64,000 nucleotides of DNA, taken from Mesaphorura yosii. Its lineage: Eukaryota; Arthropoda; Collembola; Poduromorpha; Tullbergiidae. Made by a program: the position numbers and the translations under genes. Below are positions 34,900 to 46,926 of the stretch, piece after piece. The notes under the pieces were generated by a model. It did not search any database and was not told where the DNA came from. It saw nothing but the letters and a program-made list of their open reading frames with translations. Positions within the stretch are counted from its first letter, which is position 1; each line of letters opens with the position of its first letter. The DNA is taken from assembly GCA_009869945.1 (NCBI GenBank), contig WIXG01000133.1, positions 122,673 to 186,672 of the forward strand, written 5' to 3'.

Positions 34900-37210
34900 A
34901 TGGAGGAGGGCTGGGGGAATTCGGTTTTGAAGTGGACTATTGTGATCTGCTCCGGCATTTCCCTCCTCCTCATGGCTATGGGAATTTGCGTGAGCTTCTA
35001 TCGGAAGATAAGGTAATAAATACTAACACGATTGAATTTGGCGATTCTGATTCAAAATGTTGCCCTTTGGCTCAACTGCAGGCTCGGGTCGTTAAAGCCA
35101 GTCAATTGTTGGTTTTGTAATACAACATCTGAAGTGCTGTACACTTTAAGGAACTCATGGAATTGTCCATCTTGTAAACAATACAACGGATTTGCGCAAG
35201 TAAGTGTAACTACGTAATATCATCTGGGACATCGCATGATCTTTTCTTAATGGTATGGCGAGTGCTAATTTTGGCAACAATAAAATCCAGGACGGAGGAT
35301 ACAACAAGCGAATAGCAGCGCAACATCTCCAAGGGCTGAATCCCCCAGTGGTACCTCGCGGGTTGGTCCAAAAACAAAATAATAGAAGGCCGGTTCGATT
35401 TAATGACAATGGATTATGTGCTCAATGCAACTTGAACCAAGAACTTAAAATTTTCCAACTGGCTTCGTTTGTCCCATCCTCTGAAGTCAATTTTGATAAA
35501 GAAATTGACGACGAGAGGTAATCAAATGAACTAAATCAATTAACATAATCGCCAGGTTTGAGGGTAGTTTTAACATTCTCTAAAGTAAAGTATTTTTTAA
35601 TATACAGAAATAAACTTGAGAAAATCTACGACCTATGTAGTTCTTGCAAAAAGATTGTGAAATCAAAACTCACGAAAGCGGCCATCAATGAAGAAATAGA
35701 GGACAACGGTATTTCCCAAGTTGGGGAATCTGGAAGACAAAATGTGCTGAAATGGAGTGGAAAGGCATTGCTGCTGTCGCGCAAGAGGGCGTCGACTGAT
35801 TCCCTCGATGCTGAAAGCCGGTGCAGCAGTTCAAGTGCTGGCACATTTCACTCTACAACAGCTTCATCGGACAAGACTAAGTACGGAAGCTCCGTGTCCA
35901 TGGAAGTGTTGGAGAACGACGACGAAGTGAATGGTTTTGACGAAGTAGCTTCACTGGATAGATTGAGCCTTGGTTCACCAACCGGAAGACTCATTACACC
36001 ACGACTGTTGTTGAATGGGCGCTCACAGTGCACGAACCCCAGCCAGTATGGAAGGAATAACAGTACCAGCTTTCGTAGCACTGCTTCTCCTGAGAGTTCA
36101 GTATGGAAGGAGTACCGATTGGCCTACAACCACGGTCACATGGTTTTCGGGAAGAGAGTAACACCATCGGTCGGCAGCTTTGGCTCTGGTCTCACTGGAC
36201 TGGATATTCCACATTCACCGTACCTTGCCAACACAGAAGCAAGCATGTACAGGAGCTCGTCCGTCGCGAGCATATTTGGTGGCAAGTCTTCTCTGGTTCC
36301 ATCTAGACTCCCCTTGGGGTCGACTCAATCGACTGGGACCTTTGGGTTCCATGGTTGCGGGCCAGCTCATGTCTGGGGTCTTGGATTGTACTACCACAAT
36401 TGTTTTGGACCTGTGCCGTCTTCGTCCATGTACTCGTCCTTTGGAGCTACTTCAGGAAACCCTTTCTACTCGCATTTGTCAAGAGCTTCGAGTCAGAGTT
36501 CTGGATTCGTCTCCCAAGGTCTTCACACACCCTCACCCAAGCCACCACCGTCGATGGCGGACTCATGTACCCCTTCAGCGTTCTCAGCAAACAATTCAGC
36601 TACAAACCACGAATCGAAGACATGCGACTCTTTCGAAGGAAAAGCGCGCTTTCACTGTCAGACTCCAAGAAAGTATGAAAATAAGTGGGCTGGCAGTTGG
36701 ATTCGAAGCAACGAGTGTTCAAGATTTGGGCCCGCGCGGTCGGATTGTTATCGCGTCCCTGAACGAAGAAGTCCTCGATTTTCGAGAACCAAGGCTGCTG
36801 AAAAATCACGCTGTTACTCTTCTGACTCGGACGACGACTTGAAAGAAGTCCAACACAAACACCTGGGCCAGAGTCCGGTGAAGAAAGGGAACAGCCAGCG
36901 AGCATCGCCTTCCGCAAAACGTGAGAAAGAAGAGTGCACGCAAGGCGGCCAGACTTCCCTGACATCAGTCTCGGCTAGCTCGAGTTACTTGACTGGAAGG
37001 AAATTGCTTTATTGGTCACTTGTCGCAACGAGTTTGTTACTTAATCTTGTTTTCCTGACGTGGTTGGTTTTTGGCTTCGAAATTGAGGCGCTGTTCGGTG
37101 TGATTGCCGATTTTAACCGCTCAAGGGCGGAATGCTTTCAGTGGATACGCAGCGTTGCCCACAATGTTAATTCTAGGGTAATGTCCCACTTCGCCCACGT
37201 GTTTTATTGA
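34900..37210 (+). CDS. TMEM201: TMEM201 / SAMP1 (inner nuclear membrane protein, Ima1 family)
   Basis: Four exons: 34900-35012, 35082-35199, 35291-35517, 35608-37210; 686 residues (human about 666). Residues 9-30 form the first membrane helix (WTIVICSGISLLLMAMGICV). The Ima1 N-terminal zinc domain follows: CWFC at 47-50, CPSC at 66-69, KQYNGF, DGGYNKRI, then CAQC and the later CSSC. This matches vertebrate TMEM201 in order and spacing. The long last exon encodes a Ser-rich nucleoplasmic region and, near the C-terminus, hydrophobic helices (LLYWSLVATSLLLNLVFLTW). The family links the nuclear envelope to centrosome, spindle and LINC complexes. The low-complexity Ser-rich region is not conserved, so absence of further introns in exon 4 rests only on the open frame. 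AATAAA at about 37682; it converges with PSMC3. Confidence 0.92.
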
Positions 37211-37822
37211 TTGGACTTCCGTTTTATTCAGAGGTACATTAACCTTGCACAAGTTGTTCTTGTAATTTACTGTCGCTCGTTCAGTTCAATTTCTGTGAAT
37301 AGCGCAAAAGCAAAGTAGTAAGTATGGGAAGCTGACTAGCGTTCATTAATATCCAGCAGAACTCAACTCCATCGATGGGCAGATTGTTTCATGTGACATG
37401 CTTTATTTTTTTGTATCGCACGGGGCTCTATACTTGCGCCATTCTTTTTGTGATAAATAATATTCGGCTAAGGAACCCCACCAGCCTTTCAATAATCTCT
37501 GTCGTAAACTGCCAACTAGGAAGGCAGTCAAAGTTATAAGTAGGACTGTAGAGCATTTTCTAGTAACTGCCTAGTTTTCTAGTTAGAAGATCTAGTCAAG
37601 ATCTTCGATGAAATGTCAGCTGACCAGTCGAGTTTGTTTTGTATATTAAGATTGTAAGTAAAAGTTCTCAGCTCACTCAATGGGAATAAAGCGCTCGTGA
37701 AATTAACCATTTTATGACAGTCACTTTGCAAGCTGACGATGAGTTTACATGAGTATGAATTTAAATTTATTCAGCTTGTAACTTATAAATGAAGTTAAAT
37801 TTAAACTAGCCCGATCTTTAAA
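37211..37822. other. Convergent 3' region of TMEM201 and PSMC3
   Basis: Contains AATAAA near 37682 for TMEM201 and, in minus sense, near 37766 for PSMC3, so the two mRNAs probably overlap slightly or abut. No gene seen. Confidence 0.6.
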
Positions 37823-39569
37823 TTAAGCATAGTAGTAAAGATTGGCCTTCTTCTTAGCTTGAACTTCCAAAATTGCGTCGGTAAAGTCTTCGTGAGTGAC
37901 TCTGCTAGCTCCTCGGCGCAGTGCAATCATACCCTGAGAAATGAAGATGAATATAGAAACCGACAGATGTGCAAAGTCGGAGGCACTACCACCAATTTAG
38001 AGCAAGACTTACGGCTTCCACGCAGACGGCTTTGCATTGAGCGCCGTTAAAGTCGTCAGTTGAACGTGCCAATTCCTGGTAATTGACTTCTGGAGAGACT
38101 GTCATGCGCCGAGAGTGAATCTGCATAATTCTCTCACGGGCCAGTTCGTTCGGGTGTGGAAATTCGATTTTACGGTCCAAACGTCCGGAACGAAGCAAGG
38201 CGGGGTCCAAAATGTCAACACGATTGGTGGCTGCGATCACTTTGATGTCCGCATTTGATGAGAAACCGTCCAACTGGTTCAACAACTCCAACATTGTGCG
38301 CTGTACTTCACGATCACCGGCCTTCTCCGAGTCGAAACGCTTCGTGCCTGGAATAAGAACAAACTTGGTCATAGTTTCATTTCAGTCACAGAGATAAAAA
38401 CGTTCATTACCAATAGCATCCAACTCATCGATGAAAATGATTGCCGGCGCCTTCTCTTTAGCCAGTGCGAAAGCGTCGCGCACCAATTTGGCGCCGTCGC
38501 CAATAAACATCTGCACAAGTTGTGGCCCCGCTAATTTCAGGAAAGCTGACTTTGTTTGGGCAGCACAAGCTCTTGCCAAGAGCGTCTTCCCGGTACCCGG
38601 AGGACCATAAAGTAGCACACCTTTGGGTGGATGAATGCCCAAATTTACGAACTTCTCCTTGTGAGTCATTGGAAGCACGACAGCCTCGATCAGCTGGAGT
38701 TAATTGTAAATATAAACATATAACGCCAGCCCAAATAATTGTGCTTCAAGTTTAATTCAACATTCCTTTATTTACCTCTTCAATCTGTTTATCGAGACCT
38801 CCAATATCAGAATACTGCTCCTGTGGGCGCTCATCGACCTCCATCGCTTTCACACGAGCATCGTATTCAGCAGGCAAAGTCTCCAAGATTAAATATGAGT
38901 CCTTGTTGACTCCGACGAGGTCGCCCGGTTTCAGTTTCTCTACATCGACCAGACCGATGACAGGCAGAAAGTATGTCTGAAAAGGATAATTCATTGATTC
39001 GTCAAATAAGTGAAAAGAGAGATGTGGATGCGAGGGTGCCTTAATCTGTCACCTTTAACTTACCTGTCTTGTGGAAGTTTTGATAACCGCACATTTCCCC
39101 TTTCGTTGTGAGTCCAGATCAACATTTGCTCCATCCTCTTCTCCTAAGTCTTGGGGGTCCACGTCGAGTATCTAAATGTAAATATCGAAAACGTCTGGAA
39201 GGTCAAATAGACACATTATATCAATTCCCCCGCATTATTCACCTCAATGACGTTAGAAACTAAGTACGGCAGAGTCTTGTTGACTTTGATTTTTTCAGTG
39301 TTCTCTCTGATCTTTTCCCTCTGAGTTTGCAGTTCGTGCTGAATGCGTGTGACTTCGCTCTTCATAATACGAATTTCATTATCCAAGAGCCGGGCTCGAC
39401 TGTTGATGTCGTCGACGCTCCAACGCTTGATCTCGTCCTCCATCTTGGCATGAAGCAGAGAGTTGAAAATAAATATTCATAATGCGAATTTATTTTTTTG
39501 CGTTGAATTTGACCTGGCCCTCCTTACCTCACTGTCTTGGTCCATTGGCTGAACATCTGCTGAAGCCAT
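37823..39569 (-). CDS. PSMC3: 26S proteasome regulatory ATPase subunit 6A (Rpt5)
   Basis: Seven exons, minus strand: 39569-39528, 39443-39243, 39171-39064, 38976-38776, 38693-38411, 38347-38013, 37933-37823; 426 residues (human 439). An N-terminal coiled coil is followed by an OB-type domain ([20 protein letters not shown]). The AAA+ ATPase has Walker A GPPGTGKT, Walker [12 protein letters not shown], and [12 protein letters not shown] near the arginine fingers. The protein ends in KANLYYYA; the C-terminal hydrophobic-Tyr-Ala (HbYX-type) tail docks into the 20S alpha ring. Residues match animal Rpt5 almost without gaps. The first exon encodes only 14 residues, all variable in the family. All junctions are GT-AG with consistent phase. 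Divergent partner of SRP68, whose start is 392 bp away. Confidence 0.97.
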
Positions 39570-39961
39570 TGTTACCGGCGCTGACTGAAAGGATAATTAC
39601 GCACTTAACTGTCTCAATTAAATAATGTGCAGTTCTTCCTCCAAGTCTAGTGTCTCGCAGTTCCACTTCGCAGAACAATGTCAAATGTCTAGCTCATTCG
39701 GTAATTTTCACGGGAGTTGAATGACCAAACAAATTCCTGGCTTCAAAGAGTCCCACGCATCTCATCCTTGCCAACTGCGAAGACGGATGGTCGGCACTCA
39801 AAGCGAATCTGCATGCACGAAGGAAATGGTGGAGAGAAGAGGTTTCGAGCAACTCACAATATGTCAAGCGATTGTTGATCACAGTTAATCAGACTTTCAG
39901 CCATTACTTGCTTGAAGCGCACAAGAGAATCGAGGCTTAGGCAGTGCTTCGAATTGCAGTA
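39570..39961. promoter_or_regulatory. Divergent promoter region between PSMC3 and SRP68
   Basis: The 392 bp between two opposite start codons has no TATA box at a sensible distance and no other gene. Head-to-head housekeeping genes this close usually share a bidirectional promoter; that is inference. Confidence 0.5.
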
Positions 39962-42321
39962 ATGACAATTGCATCACCTCAAAATCCTAAAGATAAGATG
40001 GAAATCGGAGGAGCTGGAGATGATTCGCAAGACAGCGGCGACAAGAGACGGTTAGGTAGTGAGACCAGTGCGAGTGGATTGCCAATGATACAACTTAAAG
40101 GTAACACTCCAAGCGTTGTCGGAATCTAGAGTAGAGCTAGTGTGCCAAATGCTGACTAATTCCCGTGATTTCAGTTTTGCCCATTCTGAAAGAGAGACAG
40201 CAGCAACATGGCCTCAGACACAGCGACTATCAAAGATATCGCGGATACTGCAGCCGGCGATTGCGTCGGTTACGTGAAACTCTACAGATGCCACAGGGCG
40301 ACAAGCGACACTATAAAAAGAAGGACGTGACCATTGCTGACCTCGAATCCCCGAAAGCAGATTCGCGGTACCTGGAAATCCCTCTGACCATGGCAGAGAG
40401 GTGACTAACAATAAGATCCTAACTCAGTTGAACAAAAGAGTTGGCTTTTCGTAAGTTTATTTCACATTTTTTGATGTTGTGGCTTGATTGACTCGTAGGG
40501 GCTGGGCATACGCAATGGAATTAAAAGAGTACGCAAATACTGAACCCCGTAAAAGATACCACTGCATTGCGAGGCTGCAGAAGGCGATGAATTGTTCCAA
40601 GGATCTTTTAGCGCTGGCCACTGGATGCTCCAGAGTCGATGCCCGGACCAAGTTGGAGTGCGAGGCGTATTCTGCGTTCATTCATGCGACCTTTTACTTT
40701 GAGATGCAGTTGTGGACAAAGGCAATCGAGGAGTACAGAAAAACCCAGTAAGCTAAAAGCCATCAGATCAATCAGATTATTAGCCTTTTGTCCAAAATTT
40801 AATTATAGGTCTACATTGACATTGCTGTCGTTAATTAAGAATCTTAAAAATGCGAACACGTTCTAAATTCATGAAACCCTTGGTTTAGGTCAATCTATTC
40901 TCAGATTGGACAAGCTCTGGGTGAACATCCAGAAGCCTGCGTTTACGATGAAAAAACCAAAGAGTTACTGCCATCAATGCGTTTTTGTGCCTACCAAGCT
41001 GGAGAAGGTAATTTTAATTTAGTCATTACTACACTTTCCGAAAAAGGTAGATTTTCATTCATTTTTTTCTGTTTCAGAGCTGGACATCTCGGAATTGTCG
41101 TCGCAATTTCAGTCTGCGGCCATCGAGGCCATGATTTCCCAAAGGCCCAAGATGTCGGAGTTTATGTTTCGAGAACATAAAATTACGGTTCCTTCTGAGA
41201 AGCTGGCGGCGTTGTTGTTGCGTTTAGAGGACTTCGAAAAGAAAACCGGCAAGAAGATCGAAATGTACGAAGAGATTTTGGTTGATTTGAGAGATGCAAT
41301 TCAAACGGTTCGTGACGGCATACGGAAGGAGGAAGTAAGAAAATGATAGTTAAGTAAATGTTTAAATAGGAACTACAAAGAAACAATGAGTAATGACTAA
41401 GTTTGTCTGTCTTTTGTATTGATTGAGTAGCAGGAGGGGAAGACCCTGAAGGTGTCCATGTTGTTGAGCTACTTGATTTACCTTCGGCTGAAAGTAACCA
41501 ATTCACGGACGGAGTTGATGATATTGGAGAAAAATCAGCCGAAGGACTGCGTGCGTCTGTTGGACATGATTCTACACAACCTACAGGAGATGAAAACCAT
41601 TCAAGGGCTCGGCACAGACGACTTTCAGAATGAGGTAGACGCCTTGGCTTGCATGTACAAAGGAATGCGCTGTCGCTACTTTGCAGACAGCTACAAAACA
41701 GCCAAGAAGTGGAATGAGGCTCTGGTCCTCTGTGATCATGTTCAAGACTACTTCCAGGAAGCTCGAGTGGGCAAGTTAAGATATATCATGAAAGCACAAG
41801 TGCCAATTGTTTAAATTAATGAGGAACCTGTCTGGATTATTTGCAGCGCTGTCAAGAGGTTCTCCGCATTTCTTGATGATGGCAGAAACGGAAGAGTACG
41901 TCGCTGGACTGGCTATGGAGTGCAAGGCGCAGGTGATCCTGGCGCTGAAGTTGGAAGCGGCGCCGGAGGAAGGATTCGTCAAACCAACCCGCCCAAAAGT
42001 ACCTCTGGAGGAGCGACTGGACGAGTTTTTGCTGGATGAGACCTTGATGAAAGGAGAGCCAAACCTCGCCAAAGTTCCGCCTGACTTCGAGTACGCTGCT
42101 ACCTGAAATTTTCTAGCAATTAACAGTATCTAAGTGAGCTTTGTGGTGACAGGTTGACGACGTGTAAACCGATGTACTTCGATCTGGTCGAGCAGCAGCT
42201 TTCATTCCCAGTTGATGAGCTGGAGCAGGCCGCTGGCGTCTCGAAGAAGTCTTCCCCGAAGAAAGAAGCGGCAGGCCTGACGGGATTCGTGAAGGGACTC
42301 TGGGGCTGGGGTGGAAAGTGA
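39962..42321 (+). CDS. SRP68: Signal recognition particle subunit SRP68
   Basis: Eight exons: 39962-40100, 40175-40400, 40499-40747, 40889-41007, 41078-41334, 41431-41774, 41857-42090, 42153-42321; 578 residues (human 627). The N-terminal RNA-binding region contains LPILKERQQQHGLRHSDYQR and YRGYCSRRLRRLRETL, matching the Arg-rich SRP68 TPR-like domain that binds 7SL RNA. ANTEPRKRYH, NSRVDA-like VDARTKLE, the DAIQTVR helix and KWNEALVLCDHV follow in family order. The C-terminus (TCKPMYFDL, GLTGFVKGLWGWGGK) corresponds to the SRP72-binding end. The exon 5/6 acceptor is ambiguous by one codon (TAG/CAG). The exon 6/7 join uses GTTAAG and a late AAG acceptor because the frame demands it. ATG 39962 is the first in frame; ATG 39998 is possible. 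Confidence 0.94.
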
Positions 42322-42699
42322 AACTAATCATGTCCTCCTCGATCGATTCAATACGCATACATAGAAGCTCATTCAGTACATTTGATGTTATCAGAAATAC
42401 TTTAAACTTCAACTACTCTTTATTTAGGATTTTGCATTCAATAAAATCTACAATTTCCAACTCGTTGGAAGATTCTATCCTGTGTCACTTCAGAATGCTA
42501 AACTTGTTCGTCTAACATTCCGCCGGCACTTGCATCTCAACAAGCGAGATCAATCCTTGCCATATTTGAACACAGACGTAGCCAGGGAGGCAACTGAATT
42601 ACACGCACAGAGTTGGCTTGAGAGTTCATCACGAATCAACGAGAAGTGTAAACGAGTCCACATTCTCACATTTCGATAAGTTTTGTCTACTGATGTAAC
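42322..42699. other. Intergenic region between SRP68 and RPAC2
   Basis: 378 bp with an AATAAA near 42439 ending SRP68, then the short upstream region of RPAC2. No other feature. Confidence 0.6.
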
Positions 42700-43196
42700 A
42701 TGTCGAGGCTCAATTCAAGACCACAATCAGTGCACGCAGCCACTCAGGATGAGAGCGCCGGCGGGAACCAGGAACGGTACTTATCGGCAGTGATCCCCGA
42801 GAGTGGTGGCGGAGATTTCTGCAAAACTTACATCCTTAAGAAGCAGGGTCACACACTGGGCAACTCTCTCAAGTTCGTCATTGAGCATTAGTAAGTGCAA
42901 TACGGCGTCCACCTGAAATCAGCGTAATCCTTGTTACAGTCGACAAATTAGACTTCCAATTTGGTATACCTTTCAGCCAGGATGTACAGTTTTGTGGATA
43001 CACGCAACCGCATCCCGGAGAAGATTTAATTCATTTTCGTCTTCAGACGATTGGCACTCCGGCCGACGCCGTGCTCAAACGAGGTTTCGAGGATTTGAAG
43101 AGCTTGTGCGAAATTGTTGAGGATAAGTTCCAGGCTGACCTGGATAGATTTGTGGCTGCGAGTCCGACTCAGTATTCTGATCATCCGAGCTCGTGA
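42700..43196 (+). CDS. POLR1D: DNA-directed RNA polymerases I and III subunit RPAC2
   Basis: Two exons: 42700-42890 and 42977-43196; 136 residues, the expected size. The alpha-like dimerisation core is clear: GHTLGNSLKFVIEH, then FCGYTQPHPGEDLIHFRLQT, GTPADAV and a C-terminal helix. RPAC2 (yeast Rpc19) pairs with RPAC1 (AC40) as the bacterial-alpha equivalent in Pol I and Pol III. The start ATG lies in a 40-residue variable leader. AATAAA at about 43259 lies past the stop and only about 50 bp before the end of the opposing transporter gene. Confidence 0.95.
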
Positions 43197-43309
43197 TTCA
43201 TTTATTCTTGACTTTCTTGATCATTTGTAAGTTACAATTTATTATGGACATGTAAGCAAAATAAATAACATTGACAATCGCAGTAACCCGACGTACTTGG
43301 CCTAACTGG

Positions 43310-45621
43310 CTACAATTTGGTGTTAGCACTGAGGTCATCTTCGGAAAGACCCAAGTTGTCCGATACAAAGCGGTGAATGACTGGACTGAGCAGGCGCTTC
43401 GGCACTGCCTTCTTTTGCCGAAATACCAGACTCAGGACGCATCCAAACCCAAAAGTCTACAATAAGAACCATGCAGTGATTGGCATACTGGACTGGCATG
43501 ATTTTCATTCAGAATCATTTAGAATTTCACGAGTCGTACCACGATAAATCCGATGAGCGTGTACCACTGGTAGGAAATCTTGTAAAGGTAAAAGTATTGC
43601 ACCTCCTCCGCCTGAGACGTCGACTCAATCCTTTTCGTGAAGTGCGGTGTTGTGGTGTTTGACGCTGAGGCCATGGGAAAGGCAACGCAGTCCGAGGTGT
43701 TATAGACAAGTCTCCGAGTTGATGGTTTTGGCCCACCAAACCCCATCCACAATCCCAAAGTTAGACTGACGACAAAGCCCGGAATCGCTGCCATCTCACT
43801 GACGAATGGGCAGAATAGTCCCAGCGAAAACAAACCGAGCAGTGGGCCACCTACCACCCCGAACACCGTCAGACTAGCTTGGAGGACGCCTTTCAGCTGG
43901 GCTGCGATGAAGGCAACGCCCAGGCATGACAGTCCGTACAGCAGTGCCAGCAACTTGCTCGCTAAATTCTCCTTAGCCGGTGATGGTGGTTCTTTCAGCA
44001 GTGGCTATCCATGTAGAGAACAGGAATTGAGAAGAGCAGGATATGGGACGACCAGAAGACGAGGGGAACGGATTCTGAACGTATGAACTATATTTACCAG
44101 AATATAATCCTTCCACGTCACAGCTGCCAAGGAATTGATGGATGAAGAAATTGTCGACAATGAGCCTGCCAACAAACCAGAGATGAAGAGGCCAGTGATA
44201 CCGGGCAAGTCAGCCATTGAATCCGCCACGAACAACGGAAGCAACTGCGGCAACAGACATAGTGCGCTTTTCAACATGAAGAGCCTGGAAGCACGAATAC
44301 ACTGAATTTACCTGGTCCGGCGCCGCTGCTCGTCCTTGTGCTATGGGGTCGCACTTGCTGTATTTAGCATAGATTGTGAGTCCTGCGAAGCCCGTGCTAA
44401 AGCTGAGCACCATGAGAATAGGTAACTGCACCCAGAGCGACCACTGCGCCGCGCCCAGGGTCCTGTCGCATCGAGCCCACAATCAGGTAAACCAGATACA
44501 GATAGTAGGTAGTTGCTGACGTGACTCACCTTACTGCGATGAGTCGCTGGATCTGCGCCTGGTTCACGGCATATAGCGACAAGTACATAAAGCTTCCGCC
44601 AATCAGCTGAGTCCAGACCGTGTGACGCGTCGTCGGATCAAAACTGGCACTATCAAGTTCGGAATCAAGATTAAAGAAAGATTGATTGACAAGGATTGAA
44701 GAGTTTTATTTTTGCAATTTTATACTTGAAGAACTCTATTCGGTCTCCTTCTGAGGCGACTGAGAGTATGTTGGATACTCCACCCAGGTCGACGATACCC
44801 TTGATGATGACGCAGTACACCGCAATAAACATTAGAACGCTCTGCAATATAGTGACACATTCAACAACAGGCACGACGCACGACAGATGGTCAAATGCTT
44901 CAGTGGCCGGCCCTAACCTGAAAGACGTCCGTGACGAGCACAGCCTTCATCCCTCCGATCGTCGAGTAGAACGTGCACACCAGCCCCACGGACAAAATTG
45001 CTCCAAGTTTGTTAATTCCTGTGACGGCAGACAAGGCTAGGGCAGGAGCATAGACGACAATGCCCATGTAGAGCACCATCTGCAGAGTAAACGCCAGCGA
45101 AGCAAGCGTTCTCGTTGTCGGACCGAACCTCAGTCGAAGATACTGCATTTGAGTACATCTCTAATCAGTCATCCTACTATGTCAGTTGGTCTGTAATGAT
45201 GTGTGCGTGCGTATACACACGTACCTCGTACACGGAGGTGATCTCTGTCAGTCGGTAGAAGACTGGGAGGAACATGTAGGCCGCGACGGGCGTCGCCACC
45301 ACGTAAGCGAAGTTGAGGAGCATGTACTGCGTCCCATACAGATAGTTCTCACTTGCGACTCCCAGCAGAGTGATTGCGGACATGAAACTGGCCATCAGGC
45401 TGAATGCGACCGGGTAGGCGGACATCTGTTTGTTAGCTAGCAAATACTCCTGCAAATATCACTCCATCAGTGGGTCAAGGCGGCCAGGAGAGGGTTCAAA
45501 TGCATGAACTGACCTTTGTCGTTTGTTGCCTGCCTCCGGTGAAACGGTAATAGACTCCAATAGAAGCTGATATGACCAGGACGGACACGAAGATGACATA
45601 GTCCCAGACTGAGAGCTCCAT
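43310..45621 (-). CDS. Sodium-coupled monocarboxylate/multivitamin transporter (SLC5A family)
   Basis: Nine exons, minus strand: 45621-45514, 45449-45225, 45142-44918, 44841-44726, 44649-44530, 44462-44312, 44244-44098, 44004-43540, 43456-43310; 567 residues. It has about 13 predicted membrane helices. Family blocks include [100 protein letters not shown] and GTLSTVSSSIN-like [18 protein letters not shown]. This order is that of SLC5A8/A12/A6, Na+-driven uptake of lactate, short-chain acids or vitamins at the plasma membrane. The last exon (48 residues: one helix plus a cytosolic tail) was placed by frame, giving [12 protein letters not shown] after IGFIV. Substrate cannot be assigned. Its poly(A) signal (43206-43201, minus sense) lies immediately past the RPAC2 stop, so the 3' UTRs overlap. 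Confidence 0.93.
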
Positions 45622-46926
45622 TGTTCTCACTAAGCCCCGATTGATAACAGTGAGCCAGTGAGCGTGGTCTAGTGTACTTTTCCTGCTTGGCTCAGTTCTC
45701 CCTAGAACGAAACCACATTCCACAAACAGAAGAACTGAACTGATTTTGCTTGTTTCAATTTCAACTCTCAAGTGAACTTCAACCAGCTCTGCCCATCAAC
45801 GTCAGCTCTTTGAGCTCGGTTGCTCTTTGTCTCTTCAGCTGACAAAGTTCCCACTTCTCACGACACCATCAACTTCAAGTCACTCGTTTCCTCTTTAGTA
45901 ATAGCTTGTCGGAGTAGGAAGTGTTGACTGTCCTGGAGTCGAAAGAGTAATGGAGAACGGACAGGAAATCACCCCGATGATCGAGGAATGCGATTCTTTG
46001 TTCGCTGCGTGACTCGACTCTGGGCACGCGTCATGCAAAGAGTCGCAAGCATCGAGGTTACTACGATGAAGGACTGGCGGCTGTCATCCTCAAAGCAGGC
46101 TGCCGACTTCAGCTGACGGGAAGTCGAGTCATGTTCGTGAATCAAATTAGCTCTGGTGCTGAGTGAGTTGAAGAGCTGCTGCCTGCCTAGGATGCCTTGC
46201 ATGGAGTCCACTCCACGCACCACCTAGCAGGCAAAGGCATGCAGTATCTGCATCTGGCTCAGAATTAGCGTACCAGAGTATTAGAAGTAAAATTGGAATA
46301 TTTACTTTTGCTCGAGGTCAAGCGAATTGCTGATCATCAATGCGTAGTTCCAAATTCCCTGTTCATGCTGAGTGGTTGCTGCCAAAGCATAGCCATGTGC
46401 CTGACTCCAAGGCGAGAGTGTCGGAATCAATCATCTTCTTATCTCGCAAATCTTTTATTTGCGCTGAGATGCGTCAAAGCTTAAAACCACATGCCAACAG
46501 CGCACACAGCACACATATCTTCAGATACACTTCTGTAGCATTCGTTGTCTGCAATCGCCTTGAAATCACCATTACATCATCGTGCTATTCATAATCTAGT
46601 GATTCGCAGATTTACTATCAATTCCATTCGCACGATGCCCTTCAATTCAATTTCAATTCAAGCGTTTATTGTCGAATTAAGAACAGCTGAATGCTGATAC
46701 GAGATACTTAACAGACATTAATAACCTAAACACTTAATTATAGTCTTAATTCTAAATATATTCCTGTGATCTTCTGTCAATTATGATTAAGTTTATTCAG
46801 AGTCTGCGTGAATTGTAAAAAAAATACAATGAAATGAATGAAATGATTGACACCGAATCACGAAGAGATCAAATCAAATCATCAAATCTTAAAATATTCA
46901 AAGTGTCGGAAGCCACGTGGCTGTGA
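45622..46926. other. Intergenic region, no confident gene
   Basis: Upstream region of the transporter and 3' region of the DUF6314 gene. A small plus-strand frame at 45951-46010 (20 codons) closes at TGA, and the +1 frame stays open for about 50 codons. No family resemblance, so not called. AATAAA in minus sense lies near 46680. Confidence 0.45.

Noticed and set aside
36180..36842. 220-codon plus-strand open frame
   Set aside because: An alternative-frame shadow inside TMEM201 exon 4. The TMEM201 frame has the zinc domain and membrane helices in register.
45951..46160. Possible +1 programmed frameshift (20-codon frame, TGA, then open +1 frame)
   Set aside because: It superficially recalls antizyme, but the downstream frame has no antizyme motifs, and the site lacks the usual TCC-TGA context.
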